From: Pelomonas cellulosilytica
GTDB lineage: Bacteria; Pseudomonadota; Gammaproteobacteria; Burkholderiales; Burkholderiaceae_C
Direction: 5' to 3'
DNA length: 64,000 nt
Assembly: GCF_021353265.1 (NCBI RefSeq)
Contig: NZ_JAJTWU010000010.1
Location: 186,001-250,000, forward strand
Positions 17,336-24,984 of this stretch are shown here, piece by piece. Made by a program: the position numbers and the translations under genes. The first letter of the stretch is position 1. Every line of letters begins with the position of its first letter. Under the pieces are notes generated by a model. It was given only the letters and a program-made list of their open reading frames with translations. It ran no database searches and was not told the DNA's origin.

Positions 17336-18055
17336 ATGGCTCTTCTTTCCCTGCGTGCCGCGCTCGCGGCGGCGCTGTTGTGCCTCGGCGTGGCCGCGGC
17401 ACCCTTGGCCCAGGCGGCCAACAGCTATTACCTGAAGATCGACGGCATCCGAGGCGACTCGACCGACAAGTCGCACAAGGACTGGATCGACATCGACAGC
17501 TTCGCGTGGGGCCTGACGGCGGCCTCCTCCAGCGGCGGCGCCGGGGCTGGCAAGGTCACGTTCGCCGATTTCTCATGGAGCCAGGCCGTGGACTCGTCAA
17601 CCACGGCCTGGTTCGCGAACGTCGCCACGGGCCGGCACGTTCCCGAAGTCATGCTGGAAGTCACCAAGCCGGGCCCCAAAGGGGAGACTGCCGCCTTCTT
17701 TCAGATGATCTTCACCGACACCGTCGGCACCGGCCTCAAGGTGCACGGTGCAGGTGACGCGCTCACGGCCGATGCCTCCATGACCTCCGGCGCGACGGTC
17801 ACGCTGCGCTACAGGCCTCAGAAGAAGGGGGTCTTCGGTGACTGGGTGGAGGGAAGCTTCGACATCCGCCGCAGCGGCTCGTCCGCACTGTTCAGCGGCG
17901 ACTCCAACGCGCTGATGGGCCTGTTCACCTCAGGCGGCAGCATTGATTTCGACGCCGGCGCGGTGACGCCCGTGCCCGAACCCGCGCCCACGGCACTGTT
18001 GGCCGCCGGCCTGGCGCTGCTGGCCCTGCTGGCCTTCAGGCGCCGGCGCGGCTGA
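17336..18055 (+). CDS. Exported Hcp-fold protein with PEP-CTERM anchor
   Basis: 239 residues combining three parts. A signal peptide (MALLSLRAALAAALLCLGVAAAPLAQA) leads. A central domain like the type VI secretion tube protein Hcp follows (YYLKIDGIRGDSTDKSHKDWIDIDSFAWG, then PEVMLEVTKPGPKG). Last is a C-terminal VPEPAPTALLAAGLALLALLAFRRRRG, a textbook PEP-CTERM sorting signal. Secretion by Sec and exosortase processing imply a surface or matrix protein, not a T6SS tube. SD CAGGAG precedes ATG 17336 by 7 nt; the longer upstream frame is not protein-like. The 3' end overlaps the convergent PAP2 gene by 20 bp. No exosortase gene is in the window. Confidence 0.88.
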   Translation: MALLSLRAALAAALLCLGVAAAPLAQAANSYYLKIDGIRGDSTDKSHKDWIDIDSFAWGLTAASSSGGAGAGKVTFADFSWSQAVDSSTTAWFANVATGRHVPEVMLEVTKPGPKGETAAFFQMIFTDTVGTGLKVHGAGDALTADASMTSGATVTLRYRPQKKGVFGDWVEGSFDIRRSGSSALFSGDSNALMGLFTSGGSIDFDAGAVTPVPEPAPTALLAAGLALLALLAFRRRRG

Positions 18056-18710
18056 GCCGCCACGGTCCCAGGTGCGCGGCGGCCACCGTGACCGCCCAGC
18101 AGATCCAGGCGGTCCACATCGTGTGGCTCGGGTAGTGGGCGCCGCGCACCATCTGCCCGATGCCGTAGATGACGCCCAGCACGACGACGGCCAGCCACCA
18201 CGCCCTCGCGGCCTTCGGGTAAGCGCGCGCCAGCGCCCAGCCGCCAGCAAGGTACGAGAACGCCGCGCTCGCGTGGCCCGATGGGAAACAATGCCCGCCG
18301 CCACCGTCGCGCATGCCGAAGGCCCAGTGCGACACGTACTGCGCCGCGCCGCCGAACTCCGCGAGGTCCCAGGGGCAGCTGGTGAGGCTGGCGCGCTTGA
18401 TCAGCGAGATGGCAGCCAGGCACACCAGCGTCGTCACGAGCCACCACGTGCGCTCGCGGCGGGTCAGCGCCGGCAGCGCCCGGGGCCACAGATTGACGAG
18501 CACGATGAACGCCATCGCGACGTAGGAGACCAGCCGGCCGCCCTCGTGGATGAGCGCCCGCGTGAGCCAGGCCTCCCGCCAGGCGAAGCCACTGGCATCG
18601 CCCACCTGGCGCATGGCCCACAGGTCCAGATGGCTGGCATCCCAGGCCAGCAACAGCACGAGGGCCAGGGCGACCCAGCGGAAAGGGCGGAGGCTTTGCA
18701 TCGGGTGCAT
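18036..18710 (-). CDS. PAP2-superfamily membrane phosphatase
   Basis: 224 residues, about six transmembrane helices. Acid-phosphatase motifs: KRASLTSCPWD region, then GHCFPSGHASAAFS (motif 2 with catalytic His) and RGAHYPSHTMWTAW (motif 3 with the second His). In classic enzymes motif 3 ends in Asp; here the position is Trp, a variant also seen, from memory, in a subset of proteobacterial PAP2 proteins. Likely dephosphorylates a lipid phosphate at the periplasmic face. It is divergent from kdsD with only 16 bp between starts (ATG 18701 is an alternative), so its promoter overlaps kdsD's region and a role in the envelope or LPS is plausible. Confidence 0.88.
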   Translation of the reverse strand: MHPMQSLRPFRWVALALVLLLAWDASHLDLWAMRQVGDASGFAWREAWLTRALIHEGGRLVSYVAMAFIVLVNLWPRALPALTRRERTWWLVTTLVCLAAISLIKRASLTSCPWDLAEFGGAAQYVSHWAFGMRDGGGGHCFPSGHASAAFSYLAGGWALARAYPKAARAWWLAVVVLGVIYGIGQMVRGAHYPSHTMWTAWICWAVTVAAAHLGPWRLSRAGA

Positions 18711-18714
18711 TGTC

Positions 18715-18720
18715 TACACT
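18715..18720 (+). promoter_or_regulatory. Candidate -10 element for kdsD, implying a leaderless message
   Basis: TACACT lies 6 nt before the kdsD ATG, with no Shine-Dalgarno between. If used, transcription would start at or next to the A of ATG. No good -35 is visible. Confidence 0.3.
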
Positions 18721-18726
18721 GACCCG

Positions 18727-19713
18727 ATGACTCCGGATTCCCTCGACGCCCCGCGCGCCATCCACATGGGCCGCAACGCCCTCGAAGTGGAAGCCCGCGC
18801 ACTGGCGCAGCTGGCGCCGCGCCTGGGCGACACCTTCGCCGCCGCCGTGAAGGCCATGCTGACCTGCACCGGCCGCGTGGCCGTGATGGGCATGGGCAAG
18901 AGCGGCCACGTGGGCCGCAAGATCGCCGCCACGCTCGCCTCCACCGGCACCCCGGCGCTGTTCATCCACCCAGCCGAGGCGGCACATGGCGACCTCGGCA
19001 TGGTCACGCCGGGCGATGTCGTGCTGGCGCTGTCCAACTCCGGCGAGAGCGACGAGCTAAACGCCATCCTGCCGGTGCTGCGGCGCCTGGGCATCCCGGT
19101 CGTCGCAATGACCGGTCGCGCCGAATCCAGCCTGGCCGCGCACGCCGACATCGTGCTGGACAGCGCCGTCGCCGAGGAGGCCTGCCCGCTGCAGCTCGCG
19201 CCGACGGCCAGCACGACGGCGCAGATGGCGCTGGGCGATGCGCTGGCCGTCGCGCTGCTGGACGCGCGCGGCTTCAGGGCCGAGGACTTCGCCCGCTCCC
19301 ACCCCGGCGGGGCGCTGGGCCGCAAGCTGCTGACCCATGTGCGCGACCTGATGCGCAGCGGCGATGCGCTGCCGCGCGTGTCGCCCGCCACGCCCTTCAC
19401 CGAGCTGATGCGCGAGATGAGCGCCAAGTCGCTTGGCATGGCCGTAGTCGTCGACGCCGAGGACCGCGTGCAGGGCATCTTCACCGACGGTGACCTGCGC
19501 CGCCTCATCGAGCAGGGCTGCGACCTGCGCGCGCTGACCGCCACCGAGGTGGCCTCTCCTCGGCCGCGCACCGTCGGTGCCGACGCGCTGGCCGTCGACG
19601 CTGCCGACCTGATGGAGGCCGCGCGCATCACCGTCGTGCTGGTGGTGGACGCCGACCGGCGCCTGCTCGGCGCCGTCAGCATCAACGACCTCATGCGGGC
19701 CAAGGTGATATGA
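18727..19713 (+). CDS. kdsD: D-arabinose 5-phosphate isomerase (KpsF/GutQ family)
   Basis: 328 residues. It isomerises ribulose 5-phosphate to arabinose 5-phosphate, the first committed step to Kdo of lipopolysaccharide. SIS domain: VAVMGMGKSGHVGRKIAATLASTGTPALFIHPAEAAHGDLGM, ALSNSGESDEL, and APTASTTAQMALGDALAVALL; HPGGALGRKLL closes it. Two CBS domains follow (about residues 205-325). Full length for KdsD rather than the CBS-less short forms. It starts the kdsD-kdsC-lptC cluster, and its TGA overlaps kdsC's ATG by 4 bp. Confidence 0.96.
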   Translation: MTPDSLDAPRAIHMGRNALEVEARALAQLAPRLGDTFAAAVKAMLTCTGRVAVMGMGKSGHVGRKIAATLASTGTPALFIHPAEAAHGDLGMVTPGDVVLALSNSGESDELNAILPVLRRLGIPVVAMTGRAESSLAAHADIVLDSAVAEEACPLQLAPTASTTAQMALGDALAVALLDARGFRAEDFARSHPGGALGRKLLTHVRDLMRSGDALPRVSPATPFTELMREMSAKSLGMAVVVDAEDRVQGIFTDGDLRRLIEQGCDLRALTATEVASPRPRTVGADALAVDAADLMEAARITVVLVVDADRRLLGAVSINDLMRAKVI

Positions 19714-20288
19714 GCGCTCTGAACTTTCCGGCTGAACTGCTCGTGCGGGCCCAAGGCAGCGGCCTGGGCGTCAAGGTTGCCCTCTTCGACGTGGACGGCG
19801 TGCTGACGGACGGGCGCATCTACATCGGCGAGAGCGGCGAGGTGTTCAAGGCCTTCAGCACGCTGGACGGCCATGGCCTGAAGTCGCTGCAGCAGGCCGG
19901 CATCGCGCCGGTCGTCATCACCGGCCGCGACAGCCCCGCCGTGCGCCGCCGCGTGGCAGACCTGGGCCTGAAGCACGCGCTCTACGGCATCGGCGACAAA
20001 CTGGCCGCCGCCGAGCCGCTGCTGGCCAAACTGGGCGTGGCGTGGGGCGAGGTGGCCGCAATCGGCGACGACTGGCCCGACCTGCCGCTGCTCGCCCGCG
20101 CAGGCTTCGCCTGCGCCCCGCCCGGGGCGCACGCCGAGGTGCAGGCCATCGCACACCATGTGACGAAGGCACCGGCCGGCTTCGGCGCCGCGCGCGAGTT
20201 CTGTGACCTGCTGCTGATGGCCGCCGGCCACTACGAGCGGCTGCTGCACGCCCATCACGCCACCCTCGACGGTGGGCGCTCAGCATGA
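19710..20288 (+). CDS. kdsC: 3-deoxy-D-manno-octulosonate 8-phosphate phosphatase
   Basis: 192 residues, HAD superfamily subclass without cap. It hydrolyses Kdo-8-phosphate to Kdo. Nucleophile motif LFDVDGVLTDGRIYIGESGE, FSTLDGHGLKSLQQAG, VVITGRDSPAVRRR (motif 2), a lysine in GIGDKLAA, and IGDDWPDLPLLARAG (motif 4) are all present. The position between kdsD and lptC confirms the role. Start and stop overlap both neighbours by 4 bp, so the three genes are translationally coupled. Confidence 0.96.
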   Translation: MSALNFPAELLVRAQGSGLGVKVALFDVDGVLTDGRIYIGESGEVFKAFSTLDGHGLKSLQQAGIAPVVITGRDSPAVRRRVADLGLKHALYGIGDKLAAAEPLLAKLGVAWGEVAAIGDDWPDLPLLARAGFACAPPGAHAEVQAIAHHVTKAPAGFGAAREFCDLLLMAAGHYERLLHAHHATLDGGRSA

Positions 20289-20944
20289 CCCCCGTCACGC
20301 TGCCCGCCCCGCCGCCGCGCCGGAAGCCACCCCAGCCCTGGACCTGGCGGGTGCAGGGCCTGCTGTCCAGCTACCTGCCGGTGCTGCTGATGGCCTTCCT
20401 GGCGGGCGGCACGTGGTGGCTCGTCAAGAACACGCCACTGCTCAGCGAGCCCGGCGAGCTGGCGCCGCCGCGCCATGAGCCCGACTACCGCATGAACGGC
20501 TTCGAGATCCAGCGCATCGGCGCCGACGGGCGGCTCAACGTGCACATTGCCGGCGCGGAGCTGCGCCACTACCCGGACACCGACACGGTCGAGATCGACA
20601 ACGTGCGCGTGCGCGCTATCGCGCCCGACGGCACGCTGGCCATCGCCGAGGCGCGCCACGCCGTCAGCAATGGCGACGCGACGGACCTGCAGTTGACGGG
20701 CGACGTGCACCTGCGCCGCCTGCCGCCCGGCGCGGCCGACGACGCCCCGGCGCTGATGGAGGTGCGCGGGGAGTTCGTGCAGGCGCTGTCCAACGCCGAG
20801 ATCCTGCGCTCGCACCTGCCCGTGACGATCCGCCAGGGCGGCTCGACGCTGAACACGCAGAATTTCGAGTACCGCCACCTGACCGGCCGGCTCACCTTCA
20901 GCGGCAAGACGCAGGGCCAGATCGTGTCGCGGAGCCCCAGGTGA
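20285..20944 (+). CDS. lptC: LPS export ABC transporter periplasmic protein LptC
   Basis: 219 residues. A single N-terminal transmembrane helix (YLPVLLMAFLAGGTWWLV) is followed by a periplasmic beta-jellyroll (PDYRMNGFEIQRIGADGRLNVHIAGAELRHYPDTDTVEI, ALMEVRGEFVQALSNAEILRSHLPVTIRQGG). LptC links the inner-membrane LptBFG pump to the LptA bridge that carries lipopolysaccharide across the periplasm. In most relatives lptA and lptB follow directly; here a short-chain dehydrogenase does, so lptA/lptB must be elsewhere or downstream synteny is broken. Confidence 0.92.
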   Translation: MTPVTLPAPPPRRKPPQPWTWRVQGLLSSYLPVLLMAFLAGGTWWLVKNTPLLSEPGELAPPRHEPDYRMNGFEIQRIGADGRLNVHIAGAELRHYPDTDTVEIDNVRVRAIAPDGTLAIAEARHAVSNGDATDLQLTGDVHLRRLPPGAADDAPALMEVRGEFVQALSNAEILRSHLPVTIRQGGSTLNTQNFEYRHLTGRLTFSGKTQGQIVSRSPR

Positions 20945-21026
20945 CGGTGTGGCGCGCCGGGCGCCGGGCCGCCCGGGCGATCCGCACGACGAATAGCCTC
21001 GTGTCACCGCGGGCCGGAACGCTTTC

Positions 21027-21800
21027 ATGAGCGAACTCGTCTTCATCACCGGCGCCTCCAGCGGCATCGGCCAGGCGCTGGCGCTGCGCTTGTACCGTGA
21101 TGGCGCGCGGCTGGCGCTGGTCGCGCGGCGCACCGCCGAGGTGGAACGCTGGGCTGCCGAGCAGGGGCTGGATGCCGCGCGGTTTCGGGTCTATGGCGCC
21201 GATGTCGCCGACGTGCCCGCCATCACCGGCGTGGGCAGGGATTGCATCGCCACCCAGGGCGTGCCGGACATCGTCATCGCCTGCGCGGGCATCAGCGTCG
21301 GCATGGACACGGCGCAGTTCGAGGACCTGGACGTGATGCGGCGCGTCTTCGCGATCAACAACGTGGGCCTGGCCGCCACCTTCCACCCTTTCATCGTGCC
21401 GATGCGCGCGCGACGCTCTGGGACGCTGGTGGGCGTCGCGAGCGTGTCGGCCATCCGCGGCCTGCCAGGCCATGGGGCCTATTGCGCCAGCAAGTCCGGC
21501 GTCGTCGCCTATTGCGAGAGCTTGCGTGTCGAGTGCCGGGGCTCGGGCCTCGGTGTCGTCACGCTGCTGCCGGGCTACATCGACACGCCGCTGACGCGCG
21601 GCAACCGTTACCGCATGCCCTTTCTGATGCCGGTGGACGCATTCGCCGAGCAGGCGGTGCGCGCCATCCGCGCCCAGGCCAGCTACCGCGTCATCCCATG
21701 GCAGATGGGTGTGCTGGCCAAGGTGCTGCGCCTGCTGCCCAACGGGCTGTACGACTGGCTGCTGTCCCGGCGGGGCCGCAAGCGGCGTGAAGGCGGCTAG
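21027..21800 (+). CDS. Short-chain dehydrogenase/reductase
   Basis: 257 residues. TGASSGIGQALALRL cofactor loop, GADVAD, ACAGIS in place of NNAG, catalytic Ser in VASVSAIRGLPGHGAYCASKSG (Tyr-Lys as YCASK), and LPGYIDTPLT. The last 30 residues are basic and amphipathic (VLRLLPNGLYDWLLSRRGRKRR), which may mediate membrane association. Proteins like this commonly sit next to lptC in Burkholderiales genomes as far as I recall, but no substrate is known. 82 bp downstream of lptC, same strand. Confidence 0.88.
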   Translation: MSELVFITGASSGIGQALALRLYRDGARLALVARRTAEVERWAAEQGLDAARFRVYGADVADVPAITGVGRDCIATQGVPDIVIACAGISVGMDTAQFEDLDVMRRVFAINNVGLAATFHPFIVPMRARRSGTLVGVASVSAIRGLPGHGAYCASKSGVVAYCESLRVECRGSGLGVVTLLPGYIDTPLTRGNRYRMPFLMPVDAFAEQAVRAIRAQASYRVIPWQMGVLAKVLRLLPNGLYDWLLSRRGRKRREGG

Positions 21801-21822
21801 GCTGGCGGCGCCGCAGGTCGCC

Positions 21823-24135
21823 ATGCGCCAACGCCTGTCCGGTCTGGGCCTCGCGCTGGCCCTGGCGCTGCCTGCCGACGCCCAACCGGCGTCGCCGGCG
21901 CAGCCGACCGCCCTGCGCCTGGCCGCGGGCGACACGCCGCCGACGCTCGACGGCCGGCTCGACGACGCCGTCTGGCGGCGCGCGCCTGTCTATGACCGCT
22001 TCGTGCAGTTTTTGCCCGCCGACAAGCAACCCGCGCGCTGGCGCACCACCGTCCAGGTGCTCGCCACCGAGGACGCGCTGGTCTTCGGCATCCGCGCGTG
22101 GGACCCGGCGCCCGAACGCATCCGCGCGCCGTTGGCACGGCGGGATCAGGTCAAGGCCGACCAGGACTACGTCGCCGTCTTCATCGACCCCGTGGGCCTG
22201 GGCCGCGCGGCGCAGTACGTGCGTGTCAGCGCCGCCGGCAGCGTCGACGACGGCCTGTTCTCGGCCGAGGAAGACGCCGACGATTCCGCGCCGGATTTCG
22301 ACATCGAGGCCGCGGCCGCCCGGCTGCCCGACGGCTACAGCATCGAGCTGCGCTGGCCCCTGGCGGCTTTGCGCTTTCCCCACACAGGCGGCGCGCCCTG
22401 GCGCGTCATGGTCACGCGCAACATCCCGCGCGAGGACCGCATGCTCGACGTCAGCTCACCCGCGCTGACCCAGGACGCGCTGACCTTCATCGCGGATTTA
22501 CAACCGCTGGACGGTCTGGGCGACCTCGCGATGGACGTTCGCGAGCGCAGCTTCGTGAGCGTCCACCCCGAACTCACGTGGCGCCGCGTGAACGAGCTCA
22601 GCGACAACGACGGCCGGCGCCGCGCGCAGCACACCTCGCTCGGCGCCGAGATCAAGTGGCGGCCGCGGGCGGACTGGGTCGTCGACCTGACGCTGAACCC
22701 CGACTTCTCCCAGGTCGAGGTCGACGAGCCCCAGCTGGCCGGCAACACACGCTTCGCACTCAGCGTGCCGGAGAAGCGGCCCTTCTTCCTGGAGAGCGCC
22801 GACGTCGTGGGACCCACACAGCCCGACGAGTCGGGCGAGAACCGAAGCCTGGCCGCCTTCTACACGCGCGCCATCACGGACCCCGACTGGGGCCTGCGCG
22901 TCACGTGGCGCGGCGCCGGCGCCGAGGCCACCGCCTTGCATCTGCGCGATGCCGGCGGCGGCACCGTGCTGCGTGCCGGTGCCTTCTCCACGCGCACGGG
23001 CTGGCAGCCGCGCGATTCCGAGGCCAGCTTCGCGCGCGGTCGGCTGCAGCTGGGCGGCCTGGGCCTGGCGGCTCTGGTGTCGCTGCGCAACTTCGGCGAG
23101 GGTCGCAGCACGCAGGTCATCGGCAGCGATGGCCTCTGGCGCGACGGCGACAGCGACCAGTGGCGCGGCCACCTGCTGCTCTCCACGACGACCCTCGGGT
23201 TGGACGAGGACGGCCAGGCCCGGCGTGTCGGCCGAGAGCACGGTCACCGCGCGTGGCTCGGCTGGCGGCACCGGGACGCCAACTGGACCGCCAACGTCAA
23301 CGTCGAAGACATCGGCGCGCGCTTTGCCAACGACAACGGCTTCGTCAGCCAGAGCGGCATCCGGCGCGCCTCGGCGTTCGGCGCGCTGCGCCTGGGGGCG
23401 TCCGAGTTCGCCGGACTGTCGGTGCACGACCATGAAGCGCAGCTCCGGCTGCAGGAGACCCGCACGAAGGCGGACCCGCTGCTGGGCGTGGCCGCGGGCC
23501 GGGTGGTCGACCGCCTCGTGCAGCCAGGGTTCTGGTTCGCCGCGGCGCGCAATACCGGCGTCTGGGGGCACGTCGGCCTGGACCGCCATCGCGCCCGTGA
23601 CGGCGCCCCGCTGCATGCGACACGCACGCTGCTGCTGGGCTTCGAATCCAACCCTGGCGAACTGCTGAACTTCGTCACCGCCGAGGTGGAATGGGGCCGC
23701 CGGCTGGACGTGGACGCCGACCGCGTCGGTCCCGGCGCGCAAGGCCAGCTGCAAGCTCAGATGCGCCTGCCGCTGCCGCGCTGGGCCGGGGCTGGGCGCT
23801 GGCTGGAAATCGACCTGCGACTGGGCGTGGGCTGGGTGGACGCGCCCGACGGCCACCGCGCATTCACGGACCGCAGTGCGCAGAGCCTCTTCGTGCTGCA
23901 CCTGAGCGCGCACGACTCGTTGCGCCTCATCCGCCAACAGACACGCTTCAGCCGCCGCATGGACGCTGCATCGGGCCTCATGGCGCTGGAGGAGCGGGGG
24001 CGGCTGCTGTCGCTGATGGCGCAGCACCGCGTCGGCCTGGCGCGCGTCATCGGCCTCGGACTGAACCGCGGGCACGCGCAGCCAGGCAGCGTGCGATCCA
24101 GCGAGTTGTTCGTGAAGGTCCGCGTGGGCTATTGA
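21823..24135 (+). CDS. DUF5916-type outer-membrane beta-barrel protein with carbohydrate-binding-like N-terminus
   Basis: 770 residues. Signal peptide (MRQRLSGLGLALALALPADA), then a CBM9-like domain (PPTLDGRLDDAVWRRAPVYDRFVQF ... DYVAVFIDPVGLGRAAQYVRVSA). The hallmark DUF5916 stretch follows: LNPDFSQVEVDEPQLAGNTRFALSVPEKRPFFLESADV. The C-terminal 400 residues alternate polar and apolar with many aromatic strand ends, ending VKVRVGY, consistent with an outer-membrane barrel. The family's role is undefined; a link to surface polysaccharide or glycan binding is inference. The start at 21823 is the ATG preceding the signal peptide; earlier in-frame codons overlap the SDR gene. Confidence 0.85.
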   Translation: MRQRLSGLGLALALALPADAQPASPAQPTALRLAAGDTPPTLDGRLDDAVWRRAPVYDRFVQFLPADKQPARWRTTVQVLATEDALVFGIRAWDPAPERIRAPLARRDQVKADQDYVAVFIDPVGLGRAAQYVRVSAAGSVDDGLFSAEEDADDSAPDFDIEAAAARLPDGYSIELRWPLAALRFPHTGGAPWRVMVTRNIPREDRMLDVSSPALTQDALTFIADLQPLDGLGDLAMDVRERSFVSVHPELTWRRVNELSDNDGRRRAQHTSLGAEIKWRPRADWVVDLTLNPDFSQVEVDEPQLAGNTRFALSVPEKRPFFLESADVVGPTQPDESGENRSLAAFYTRAITDPDWGLRVTWRGAGAEATALHLRDAGGGTVLRAGAFSTRTGWQPRDSEASFARGRLQLGGLGLAALVSLRNFGEGRSTQVIGSDGLWRDGDSDQWRGHLLLSTTTLGLDEDGQARRVGREHGHRAWLGWRHRDANWTANVNVEDIGARFANDNGFVSQSGIRRASAFGALRLGASEFAGLSVHDHEAQLRLQETRTKADPLLGVAAGRVVDRLVQPGFWFAAARNTGVWGHVGLDRHRARDGAPLHATRTLLLGFESNPGELLNFVTAEVEWGRRLDVDADRVGPGAQGQLQAQMRLPLPRWAGAGRWLEIDLRLGVGWVDAPDGHRAFTDRSAQSLFVLHLSAHDSLRLIRQQTRFSRRMDAASGLMALEERGRLLSLMAQHRVGLARVIGLGLNRGHAQPGSVRSSELFVKVRVGY

Positions 24136-24158
24136 GACCCCGCACCCGCCCTGAAATT

Positions 24159-24186
24159 GAACAAGGCGCCCGAAGGCGCCTTGTTC
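24159..24186 (-). terminator. Intrinsic terminator with UUCG tetraloop
   Basis: Perfect 12-bp stem GAACAAGGCGCC / GGCGCCTTGTTC closed by four bases. Read on the minus strand the loop is C(UUCG)G, an extra-stable tetraloop, and the 3' side continues into TTGTTCAATTT. It therefore serves the glycine-rich RRM gene just upstream, and can also stop the convergent DUF5916 gene. Confidence 0.85.
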
Positions 24187-24208
24187 ATCGAAGCCGTGAG
24201 GCCGGCGA

Positions 24209-24760
24209 TCAGTAGCCGCTGCCGCCGCCACCGTAGCCGCCGCCGGAGCGACCGCCACCGCCGTAGCCGCCGCCACCCGAGCGACCACCGCCGCCGCCGC
24301 CGTAGCCGCCACCACCGCCGCCGTAGCCGCCGCCACCCGAGCGACCACCACCGCCGCCGCCGTAGCCGCCACCACCGCCGCCGTAGCCACCGCCGCTGCC
24401 GCCACCACCGTAGCCGCCGCCACCCGAACGGCCACCGCCGCCGTAGCCGCCGCCACCGGAGCGGCCACCGCCGCCGAAGCCGCCGCCACCACCGAAGCCA
24501 CCCGGACGCTCTTCACGCGGGCGGGCCTCGTTGACCACGATCGCGCGGCCTTCCAGAGCCTGGCCGTTCATGCCGTTGATGGCAGCCTGCGCCTCGGCGT
24601 CAGAACCCATCTCGACAAAGCCGAAGCCCTTGGAGCGGCCGGTTTCACGATCCATCATGACCTTGGCCGAGGTCACGCTGCCGAACTGCGAAAACGCCTC
24701 GTGGAGCGATTCGTCACGCACGCTGTAGGCCAGATTGCCCACGTAAAGCTTGTTTCCCAT
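24209..24760 (-). CDS. Glycine-rich RNA-recognition-motif protein
   Basis: 183 residues. Residues 1-80 form one RRM: RNP2 KLYVGNL, RNP1 SKGFGFVEM, and the AINGMNGQALEGRAIVVNEARP end. The remaining 100 are almost pure Gly with Tyr, Arg and Ser in GGGGYGGGG / GRSGGGG units, resembling plant and cyanobacterial cold-induced Rbp proteins. It binds single-stranded RNA; the tail may promote assembly or condensation. ATG 24760 opens the RRM. The long, AT-richer leader upstream and the strong terminator downstream mark it as an independently and probably highly expressed gene. Tail length is likely variable between strains because of repeat slippage. Confidence 0.94.
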   Translation of the reverse strand: MGNKLYVGNLAYSVRDESLHEAFSQFGSVTSAKVMMDRETGRSKGFGFVEMGSDAEAQAAINGMNGQALEGRAIVVNEARPREERPGGFGGGGGFGGGGRSGGGGYGGGGRSGGGGYGGGGSGGGYGGGGGGYGGGGGGRSGGGGYGGGGGGYGGGGGGRSGGGGYGGGGRSGGGYGGGGSGY

Positions 24761-24984
24761 GGGGAAGCCCTTCTCTCTATCTCAAAACCTAAAAAACCAT
24801 GTGGAGCTTCAACCCATCGTGAACCATTCAAGCGAAGGTGCGGCGTCCAGACACAGGCAATTCATTATGGTGGCGGGGTCAAGAATTGCATCGAGGGCCT
24901 CATGCAAGTGTTGTTTTTCAGAGCTAGCACAAACCCTGGCGCGTCCCGCGTCTCATGTTCGCGTCACCGATAGCATCGCCCCTG
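24761..24984 (-). promoter_or_regulatory. AT-richer leader/promoter region of the RRM gene
   Basis: 224 bp without a gene, clearly less GC-rich than the rest of the window (runs such as AAAACCTAAAAAACC and TGTTTTTCAGA). It must hold the promoter of the RRM gene and probably a long 5' UTR; cold-inducible RNA-binding genes often have one. On the minus strand TTGACC and CATAAT-like words occur but not at correct spacing, so I assign no exact promoter. It may also contain the promoter for the membrane protein starting at 24985. Confidence 0.45.

Noticed and set aside
17336..18055. Type VI secretion locus
   Set aside because: Only an Hcp-like domain is present, with signal peptide and PEP-CTERM; no tss genes around.
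22498..24516. A 672-codon minus-strand frame across the DUF5916 gene and the Gly-rich gene
   Set aside because: Repetitive Ala/Val/Arg composition arising from the opposite strands of real genes; no start signal.
24230..24520. Short repeated units suggestive of a CRISPR or satellite
   Set aside because: The repeats are codon-level Gly/Tyr/Ser/Arg runs in one coding frame, with no unique spacers.
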